From Candidatus Halobonum tyrrellensis G22 (GTDB taxonomy: Archaea > Halobacteriota > Halobacteria > Halobacteriales > Haloferacaceae), in assembly GCF_000495475.1 (NCBI RefSeq), contig NZ_ASGZ01000005.1, positions 124,001 to 188,000 of the forward strand: a stretch of 64,000 bases of DNA. Direction: 5' to 3'. The notes beneath the pieces were generated by a model, which was given only the letters and a program-made list of their open reading frames with translations, was not told the origin of the DNA and searched no databases. Both the position numbers and the translations under genes were made by a program. Shown here piece after piece: positions 57,935 to 64,000 of this stretch (the stretch's first letter is position 1; the number at the start of each line of letters is the position of its first letter).

Positions 57935-59296
57935 TCAGATACTGCTCGCCTTCGACGACCAGGCCTCGTGGAGCTGTTTGCCCGCCTCCATCGGGTCGGT
58001 CCGGTCGTAGATAACCCCCTGGCTCAGGTCGAAGAACGAACTCGACACCTGACTCACGCTCCAGAAGCCGTACGACTTCCCGCTCTCGAACACCTCCTCG
58101 AACCCCGCCCACTCGGGGTTGTCAGTCGACTCGGGCACGTTCCACTCGACGTCCTCGTGTGCGGGGAGGTTCCCCGGGTAGTCTTCGAGGAAGGCGCTGA
58201 TGCCTTCGGGGCTGGTCCCCGTCTTGATGGTCTGCCACGCCGCGTCCTTGTTCTCCGAGTACGCGTTCATGAAGATGGGCTTGATCTCCGCGTACGTCCC
58301 GATCTCCCCGCCCTCGATCCGGGGGTTGTGGGTCGCCGTACTCTTCCTGTAGTTCTGCATCGCCTCGCTGTTCGAGTTGTCGGAGTTCTGCGCGACGCCC
58401 GGGATCCACGGGCCGGTGGAGATCGACGCGTAGTTACCGTTCACGTACGAGATGTCGTGTTCGAGCGACCCGATCCCCTTGGCGTCGGGGTTGGTCGCCG
58501 GCGGGTCGTGCTTGTAGAACGGGTCCCAGTAGTACTGCTTGAACACCTGCCCGAGGTCGTCCTCGCCGACCGCCAGACTCCAGCCGTCGCCGTCGGGTTC
58601 GAACACGCGGTCGACGCGCTGAAAGAGGAACGAGAGGAACTCCTGGAGCATCCGCGTGTTCCCCTTCTGGCTCGTGAGCGTGAACCCGTGCATGTCGTCG
58701 CGGTCCTTCGAGATGGCGGACGCGATCTCGAGGAACGACGACCAGTCGTCGGGGATCTCCCCGTACTCGCTGAGGATGTCCTCGCGGTAGACGAACCCGC
58801 GCCCGTTGCCGATGTACGGGAGCGCCCAGATATCGTCCTGGAACCTCATCGTGTCTAGGCCGATGTAGCCGTCGGTGTAGTCGAGTTCCTCGACGCGGTC
58901 GGTCAGCGGTTCGATCAGTTCGGCGGTGACGTAGTCCCCACGCTGGTTCGGCGTGGCTTCGACCACGTCCGGGGTACCGGTGTCGCCCCCCGTCAGAAAC
59001 TTCTGTTTGATGTTGTCGTACCGCATGTCGGTGAACACCACCTCCGCGTCGGTGTTCTCCTTGATGAGACTCTGGAGTTTCGGCGCATCGGAGTCCCACG
59101 CGTCCGACCAGACGTCGATAGTTCCGCTCCCGCCTCCGCCGGAATCGCTCCCGCTCCCGTCCGACCCGCTTGAATCGTTCGACCCCGACCCGCTTCCGTC
59201 GCCCCCGCCTCCGCCGACGCACCCGGCGATACCGGTCGCTGCGAGGGTCGTCGCGGCAGTCACGTACTTCCGACGGCTGTAGCTTTCGTCACCCAT
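57935..59296 (-). CDS. CUT1-type sugar ABC substrate-binding lipoprotein
   Basis: 453 residues from the ATG at 59296, which places the Tat motif SRRKYVTAATTLAATGIAGC near the N-terminus; a start ten codons earlier would bury it. The lipobox Cys is about residue 26, then a Gly/Ser/Asp linker, then a family 1 sugar-binding fold (TIDVWSDAWDSDAPKLQSLI; DDIWALPYIGNGRGFVYRED; TDRVEELDYTDGYIGLD). It binds a mono- or oligosaccharide outside the membrane and feeds the permeases upstream on the same strand. A uronide or uronic-acid oligomer is likely from the neighbouring enzymes. Confidence 0.9.
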   Translation of the reverse strand: MGDESYSRRKYVTAATTLAATGIAGCVGGGGGDGSGSGSNDSSGSDGSGSDSGGGGSGTIDVWSDAWDSDAPKLQSLIKENTDAEVVFTDMRYDNIKQKFLTGGDTGTPDVVEATPNQRGDYVTAELIEPLTDRVEELDYTDGYIGLDTMRFQDDIWALPYIGNGRGFVYREDILSEYGEIPDDWSSFLEIASAISKDRDDMHGFTLTSQKGNTRMLQEFLSFLFQRVDRVFEPDGDGWSLAVGEDDLGQVFKQYYWDPFYKHDPPATNPDAKGIGSLEHDISYVNGNYASISTGPWIPGVAQNSDNSNSEAMQNYRKSTATHNPRIEGGEIGTYAEIKPIFMNAYSENKDAAWQTIKTGTSPEGISAFLEDYPGNLPAHEDVEWNVPESTDNPEWAGFEEVFESGKSYGFWSVSQVSSSFFDLSQGVIYDRTDPMEAGKQLHEAWSSKASSI

Positions 59297-59457
59297 GACA
59301 GTAGGTGGCAAGAGGGTCTCCCACATAAATGTACTGGTCGATGATTATAGTCGGGAGCGGGTGACATCGCTCACCCCGCGCCGGTACTGCCCGGGGCGAA
59401 CCGGCGGACGGGAACGCGGCGGGAGGGGGGTGCGACGGGAAGGGACGCGCGGGCGGA

Positions 59458-60378
59458 TCAGGAGCCGTGCATTCCGCCGCTCGCGAGTCCCTCGACGATC
59501 TCGTTTTGAACGAGCGCGAACAACACGATCGACGGGACGGCGGTGATCGTCGCCGCGGTGATCGTGGCGCCCCAGTTGATGCTCGTCTGACTCTGGAACA
59601 TGTAGAGGCCGTACGGGAGCGTCCGCGTCCCCCCGCCCTGTGAGAGCACGGAGACGAACAGGAAGTCGTTCCAGGAGGTCACGAACGTGTAAAAGCCCGC
59701 CACCGCGATACCGGGGAGCGCGAGCGGGATGATGATGTGATACAGCACCCGGAAGTGCGAACAGCCGTCGATCCGAGCGGACTCGTCGAGCGCCTTCGGG
59801 ATGTCGTCGAAGAACCCCTTGAGGAACCACAGCGCGAGCGGGAGCGCCCGGATCGAGTGGGCGAGGATGATCCCGAGGTAGGTGTCGACCAGACTGTACG
59901 AGTACATCATCAGGAAGAACGGCACGATGATGAGTGCGGGCGGCAGCATCTTGGTCGCCATGAAACTCACGAGGAGCGTCGAACGGCCGGGGTAGTCGAA
60001 CCGGCTCAGCGAGTACGCCCCGAGGATCCCCAAGAACAGGGTCAACGCGACCGTACTGAAGGCGATGATGGTCGAGTTGACGAACAACTGCCGGAACTGC
60101 GGGTCGGTCAACACCTGCTCGAAGTGACCCAGCGTGAAGTTCTCCCCCATCGGGATGATGATCAGTCGCTGCGCTTGGATGATCTCCCCCGACTTGATCG
60201 TCGAGAGCGCGAGCCAGACGACCGGCACCAGGAACCAGAGGAAGTAGACGAACAGCCCCCCGTACACCAACAGCGCCTTCCTGAGGCTGGTGTCCTCCCC
60301 GAAGAGCCGGTCGGTGTCGAGGTACTTGCTCGGTCCGTCGTCCGATGCCTGCCGTACGGTGGTGTTCTCACTTGCCAT
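59458..60378 (-). CDS. Sugar ABC permease (MalG/UgpE-like)
   Basis: 306 residues, six helices. The EAA loop ALDESARIDGCSHFRVLYHI with IIPLALPG is the coupling site to the ATPase. The periplasmic loop 'GENFTLGHFEQVL' and C-terminal 'LVQNEIVEGLASGGMHGS' are usual for MalG-type permeases. It follows the MalF-type gene by 78 bp and precedes the binding-protein gene by 161 bp, the standard CUT1 set on one strand. Confidence 0.93.
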   Translation of the reverse strand: MASENTTVRQASDDGPSKYLDTDRLFGEDTSLRKALLVYGGLFVYFLWFLVPVVWLALSTIKSGEIIQAQRLIIIPMGENFTLGHFEQVLTDPQFRQLFVNSTIIAFSTVALTLFLGILGAYSLSRFDYPGRSTLLVSFMATKMLPPALIIVPFFLMMYSYSLVDTYLGIILAHSIRALPLALWFLKGFFDDIPKALDESARIDGCSHFRVLYHIIIPLALPGIAVAGFYTFVTSWNDFLFVSVLSQGGGTRTLPYGLYMFQSQTSINWGATITAATITAVPSIVLFALVQNEIVEGLASGGMHGS

Positions 60379-60456
60379 TGGTGTCTCCCGTCGTCGAAGT
60401 CGCCGCTCGGTTCGCCGTCGTCCGCCGGACCCGGCGTCGAACGTGTCGTGGGCACT

Positions 60457-61380
60457 TCATTCCGTGTTCTCCACTTTGATGTACACCGCGGTGAACAGCG
60501 TGAGGAGCGCGAGCATCACGATCCCGACCGCGGCGGCGTACCCGAGCATGTACTCGCCGAACGCCTGTTGGTAGACGTACGTCCCCAGCACCTCGGTCTG
60601 GTTGACGGGACCGCCGCCGGTCGCGATGTAGATCATCTGGAAGGAGTTGAACGCCGCGATGACCTCGGTCACGATCATCACCATCGAGATATACGAGATG
60701 TTGGGGAGGGTGATGTGGCGGAACTGCTGGACCGCGCCGGCGCCGTCGATCTTCGCCGCCTCGTAGTACTCCGGCGGTATCGACTGCATGCTCGCGAGCA
60801 ACGCGATCGCGACGAACGGGGTGTCCTTCCACACCCGGAGCATCATCACCAGCGGGAGCGCGAGGTCGTAGTCGCCGAACCAGTACTTGTTCGGTCCGCC
60901 GAACTGCTGGGAGATGAGGTTGACCAGCCCGTAGTCCACCTGGAACATCCACGTCCAGATGATCACGATGACGACGGGGGGGATCACCCACGGTACCATC
61001 GAGAGGCTCCGGAGATACCCCACCCCCGGGAGGTTGTTCCGGAGCAAGAGCGCGAGGCCGAGACCGAGGACGTACATCGCGACCACCGCACCGACGGTGA
61101 AGATGATGGTGTGGACGAACGCCTGCGTGAACACCGGGTCTTCGAGCAGCGCCTCGTAGTTGGCTATCCCGACCCACGTCGACTCCTCCGGACTGAGAAA
61201 CGAGCGCTGGTGGAAGCTCATCCAGACCGCTCGGACGGTCGGATAGACGATGATGAGGAGCATCAGAAGCGTCGCCGGGATCACGAGGCCGTAGCCGACC
61301 CACGTTTCCCGGGAGTACCAGTCGGCCTCCCGGGAGAACCGAGTTACTCTGTCTTTCAGTGTCGCTTCTGTAGACGCCAT
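60457..61380 (-). CDS. Sugar ABC permease (MalF/UgpA-like)
   Basis: 307 residues, six helices. The EAA loop PPEYYEAAKIDGAGAVQQFR with HITLPNIS, plus the N-terminal GLVIPATLLMLLIIVYPTVR, are typical for CUT1 permeases of the MalF/UgpA type. First gene of the minus-strand unit; it shares a 114-bp divergent promoter region with the ATPase gene. It forms the channel with the MalG-like permease. Confidence 0.93.
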   Translation of the reverse strand: MASTEATLKDRVTRFSREADWYSRETWVGYGLVIPATLLMLLIIVYPTVRAVWMSFHQRSFLSPEESTWVGIANYEALLEDPVFTQAFVHTIIFTVGAVVAMYVLGLGLALLLRNNLPGVGYLRSLSMVPWVIPPVVIVIIWTWMFQVDYGLVNLISQQFGGPNKYWFGDYDLALPLVMMLRVWKDTPFVAIALLASMQSIPPEYYEAAKIDGAGAVQQFRHITLPNISYISMVMIVTEVIAAFNSFQMIYIATGGGPVNQTEVLGTYVYQQAFGEYMLGYAAAVGIVMLALLTLFTAVYIKVENTE

Positions 61381-61494
61381 CGGTGTGGCTGTCTCACATG
61401 GTACAGTTAAATCCTTCGCAAATGCGACGGTCGATAATGTGGGTCTCGGGGAGGCAAAGTATTTTATAATGTATTATACTCATGTACACCCGAG
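61381..61494. promoter_or_regulatory. Divergent promoter of the sugar transporter genes
   Basis: 114 bp between the permease start (61380, minus) and the ATPase start (61495, plus). TATTTTATAATG (about 61459-61470) lies about 28 nt before the ATPase ATG, so that mRNA should be leaderless. On the minus side ATTTAACTGTACC (reverse of 61400-61412) lies about 25 nt before the permease start. A shared regulator could control both directions. Confidence 0.6.
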
Positions 61495-62652
61495 ATGGCC
61501 GACCTGCACATCGAGAACCTCACGAAGGTGTACAACGTCCACTCCGACCCCGTCGTCGGGGTCGACGACGTGAATATCGAACTCGACGAGGGGAACTTCC
61601 TCGTCCTCGTGGGGCCATCCGGCTGCGGGAAATCGACCACGCTCCGAACCGTCGCGGGGTTGGAGTCCGCGACCGAGGGGAACATCCGGATCGGCGGCGA
61701 GGTGGTCAACAACCAGAAGCCCAAGGACAGGGACATCGCGATGGTGTTCCAGAACTACGCGCTGTACCCCCACATGACCGCACGCCAGAACATGGGGTTC
61801 GGGCTGAAGATGATGACCGACCTCTCGAAGTCGGAGGTCGACGAGCGCGTCGAAGACGTCGCGGAGACGATGGGGATTCGAGACCTCTTGGAGGATAAAC
61901 CGGACGAGCTCTCGGGGGGCCAACAACAGCGGGTCGCGCTCGGGCGCGCGATCGTCCGCGAACCGCAGGTGTTCCTCCTCGACGAACCGCTGTCGAACCT
62001 CGACGCCAAACTCCGCGCCCACATGCGCACGGAGATCAAGGAACTCCAACAGAAGCTCGATATCACGACGGTGTACGTCACCCACGACCAGACCGAAGCG
62101 ATGACCATGGGGGACAAGATAGCCGTGTTGAACAACGGCGAACTCCAACAGCTCGGCTCGCCGCTGGAGTGTTACCACCAGCCGGCGAACCGATTCGTCG
62201 CCGGGTTCATCGGCGAACCGTCGATGAACTTCTTCGACGTCGAATACGAGGGCGGGCGGCTCGTCAACGAGTCGCTCGACTACCCACTCTCCGACTCCCT
62301 TCAGTCGGATATCGGGAACGCGGACCGCCTCGTGCTCGGGATCCGCCCCGAGGACGCCGTCGTCGCGAATGCCCCCGACGACCACTCCGTCGTGGGGTCG
62401 GTGACCGTCGTCGAACCGCTCGGCTCGGTCAACTACGTTCACACCGACGTCGAAGGCGAAGAGCAGATCATCGAGGTCGACGGGAATCAGTACGCGGACG
62501 AGGGGCAACGGATCGCCATCCGTCTGCCCGAAGAGAACATCCACCTCTTCGACGCGGACACCGGTGACGCGCTCCACAATCCCGACGTCACCGACGAGAC
62601 TATCGGCCACTCGGAGTTCGAGGGAGGGTTCGGGGAAGCCACGAGCGATTGA
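61495..62652 (+). CDS. Sugar ABC ATPase (UgpC/MsmK-like)
   Basis: 385 residues. Walker A is GPSGCGKST, Q-loop MVFQNYALYPHMT, signature LSGGQQQRVALGRAI, Walker B VFLLDEPLSNLD and switch VTHDQTEAMTM. About 140 C-terminal residues form the TOBE/MalK-type regulatory domain (LGIRPEDAVV, EQIIEVDGNQY). Transcribed opposite to its permeases and binding protein and together with the SDR gene. It powers the CUT1 importer. Confidence 0.94.
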   Translation: MADLHIENLTKVYNVHSDPVVGVDDVNIELDEGNFLVLVGPSGCGKSTTLRTVAGLESATEGNIRIGGEVVNNQKPKDRDIAMVFQNYALYPHMTARQNMGFGLKMMTDLSKSEVDERVEDVAETMGIRDLLEDKPDELSGGQQQRVALGRAIVREPQVFLLDEPLSNLDAKLRAHMRTEIKELQQKLDITTVYVTHDQTEAMTMGDKIAVLNNGELQQLGSPLECYHQPANRFVAGFIGEPSMNFFDVEYEGGRLVNESLDYPLSDSLQSDIGNADRLVLGIRPEDAVVANAPDDHSVVGSVTVVEPLGSVNYVHTDVEGEEQIIEVDGNQYADEGQRIAIRLPEENIHLFDADTGDALHNPDVTDETIGHSEFEGGFGEATSD

Positions 62653-62824
62653 GTCGTCACATTGCGGTCGGCCGTTCCACCTCACCCCCTTCGTCGATCC
62701 TGCCCGACCCCACCCGAGCGGACCATCTCCAGTCCGGCGGCGACAGCCGACGGACGGCTCGTGTCGCATCACGTACCCGACCGGTTACACTTATCACACT
62801 CGTCGTCCAACTCCCGTCCGTCTC

Positions 62825-63715
62825 ATGAGCGACGTGTTAGTGACGGGCGGCCTCGGTCGGCTCGGCCGGTGGACGGTGGACTACCTTCTCGACGCTGGCT
62901 GGACGGTGACGTGCGTCGACGTCGACCACCCCGGGTTCGGCCGGTCGACCCGACCGGGAGTGGAGTTCCGCGCGGTCGACCTGACGAACCCGGGCGAGAC
63001 GCGCGAAGTGATCGAACAGACCGACCCCGAGTGGGTGGTGCACCTCGCGGCCATCCCCAACCCCGAAGTGTACGCCGGCTCCCACGTCCTCGAGAACAAC
63101 GTCATGAGTACGTACACCGTCCTGACGAGCGCTGGCCGCGAGGGGGTGCCGGTCACGTGGGCGTCGAGCGAGTCGGCCTACGGGTTCCCGTTCGCGGCCG
63201 AGCCTCGCCTCCCCGATTACCTCCCCATCGACGAGGCACACCCCCTACGGCCGGAGGACCCCTACGGCACCTCGAAGATCCTCGGGGAGGACCTCGCGGA
63301 GATGGTCGTTCGGAAGTTCGAGGTTCCGGTCGTCTCACTCCGGATATCGAACGTCCAGTACCCCGGGAACTACGGCGTGGTCGACCACCAGTCCGACCTC
63401 GCGGCGGGCGTCGGCAACTTCTGGTCGTACGTCGACGGTCGGGACGTCGCGTCCGCGGTCGAAGCCACGTTCGACGCCGGCCTCGACGGCCACGAACCGG
63501 TCGTCGTCGCGGCCGACGACAACTATCTCGACCGGCCGACCGTCGAGGCGGTCGAGGAGATGTTCGGCGACCTCCCCGAGCGGTGTGACCTCGACGGCGA
63601 ACAGTCCGCCCTCTCGAACGCGAAGGCGGCCGACCGGCTCGGCTGGACGCCGTCCCACACGTGGCGGTCGGCGGCGAACGAAGCGGTCGCCGGACCGACG
63701 CTCGTCACCGACTGA
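62825..63715 (+). CDS. NAD-dependent epimerase/dehydratase-family SDR (uronate dehydrogenase-like)
   Basis: 296 residues from the ATG at 62825; the frame further upstream is spacer. The Rossmann motif is TGGLGRLGRWTV (GxxGxxG), followed by VVHLAAIPNP, WASSESAYGFPF, and the catalytic YGTSK (YxxxK) with RISNVQYPGNYG. It fits extended SDRs such as UDP-glucose 4-epimerase and uronate dehydrogenase; its shortness and the cluster make uronate dehydrogenase or a related sugar oxidoreductase attractive. It follows the ATPase gene by about 170 bp and precedes a GH4 gene. Confidence 0.82.
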   Translation: MSDVLVTGGLGRLGRWTVDYLLDAGWTVTCVDVDHPGFGRSTRPGVEFRAVDLTNPGETREVIEQTDPEWVVHLAAIPNPEVYAGSHVLENNVMSTYTVLTSAGREGVPVTWASSESAYGFPFAAEPRLPDYLPIDEAHPLRPEDPYGTSKILGEDLAEMVVRKFEVPVVSLRISNVQYPGNYGVVDHQSDLAAGVGNFWSYVDGRDVASAVEATFDAGLDGHEPVVVAADDNYLDRPTVEAVEEMFGDLPERCDLDGEQSALSNAKAADRLGWTPSHTWRSAANEAVAGPTLVTD

Positions 63716-63796
63716 GACCCGAACGGAGTGGCCCGAAGTCGCGGAGATTCCCTCCGCTTTCGGAGTTTGTTTACTCCGAAGCCGTGTCTCGTCTCC

Positions 63797-64000
63797 ATGG
63801 CAGTCAGCGAAGCGAAACGTGGTGAGAGGGTCGACTCCGACGACATGACTATCGCCTACGTGGGCGGGGGGAGCCGCGAGTGGCTACCGAACCTCGCGCA
63901 GGACCTCGCGCTCGCCGATCTCGACGGGACGATCCGGCTGTACGACGTGAACCCGGAGAGCGCCGAACTCAACGCCGACTTCGGCAACTGGGTCCAGGAC
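63797..64000 (+). CDS. GH4-family glycosidase (3' end outside window)
   Basis: The first 68 codons are visible. After a 16-residue lead comes MTIAYVGGGSREWLPNLAQD, LALADLDGTIRLYDVNPESA and ELNADFGN, the NAD-binding start of glycoside hydrolase family 4 ('YIGGGS.......L..D......G.I.LYDI....A..N..'). GH4 enzymes need NAD+ and Mn2+ and cleave alpha- or beta-glycosides through a 3-keto intermediate; one branch acts on alpha-galacturonides and glucuronides. This suits the uronate genes upstream. The specific branch cannot be judged from this part. Confidence 0.85.
   Translation, partial: MAVSEAKRGERVDSDDMTIAYVGGGSREWLPNLAQDLALADLDGTIRLYDVNPESAELNADFGNWVQD

Noticed and set aside
1-64000. Search by eye for rRNA, tRNA, insertion sequence transposases and CRISPR arrays
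   Set aside because: None recognised. Short or diverged cases could be missed without software.

Overview
The window is high-GC DNA whose encoded proteins are acidic, with Tat signal peptides, Tat lipoproteins, cupredoxin-type copper proteins, an Orc1/Cdc6 initiator, frequent GTGA/ATGA gene overlaps and many leaderless promoters. This points to a halophilic archaeon (class Halobacteria). A ParA gene at the left edge, a complete orc1/cdc6 gene flanked by origin-like repeats, a decayed second orc gene, no tRNA, rRNA or ribosomal protein genes, and several broken genes suggest a megaplasmid or secondary chromosome. That is an inference. No transposase or CRISPR array was recognised.

Layout. (1) 0-3.2 kb: partial parA with an inverted repeat in its leader, a PAS-PAS histidine kinase and an orc1/cdc6 remnant. 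(2) 3.3-6.7 kb: an ABC-2 exporter operon (ATPase, permease, anchored COG1361-like surface protein). (3) 7.2-12.4 kb: a BMP-family nucleoside-type ABC importer. (4) 12.4-14.7 kb: a G-rich tandem repeat followed by a Tat-exported protein with two DUF1080 (3-keto-glycoside hydrolase family) domains. (5) 14.7-17.5 kb: a predicted replication origin around orc1/cdc6, ending in a 28-bp perfect palindrome. (6) 17.6-20.8 kb: two small membrane proteins and a PiT phosphate permease. (7) 21.1-34.2 kb: an apparent iron-starvation island. Four palindromes close to TTTAGGCNNGCCTAAA sit just before three transcription units: a GMC dehydrogenase with its small subunit; a five-gene run encoding an RGP-type glycosyltransferase, an Fbp-type Fe(III) importer and a GT-C membrane glycosyltransferase; and a large repeat-cupredoxin lipoprotein. 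A DPM1-like GT2 gene converges on the second unit. (8) 34.2-39 kb: membrane proteins of unknown role. (9) 39.8-46.5 kb: a metal-related island with a gutted copA, a Met/Gly-rich membrane protein, a pair of paralogous surface proteins (one fused to DUF4396) and an ArsP-type permease carrying a YHS domain. (10) 46.6-54.7 kb: a DUF7553-like protein, a frameshifted DUF2267 gene, an unknown coiled-coil protein, two APC transporters, a double UspA and a VanZ-like protein. (11) 56.2-64 kb: a probable uronate or glycoside utilisation cluster with mannonate dehydratase, a CUT1-type sugar ABC importer, an NAD-dependent SDR and the start of a GH4 glycosidase.

How the parts work together. The iron island combines metal uptake with sugar oxidation and sugar transfer under what looks like one DtxR/Idr-type repressor. 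The DUF1080 protein at 12.9 kb and the GMC/subunit-3 pair at 21 kb are the two halves of known 3-keto-glycoside pathways, and the right-hand cluster takes up and degrades sugar acids. The region is therefore rich in carbohydrate chemistry, part of it apparently under iron control.
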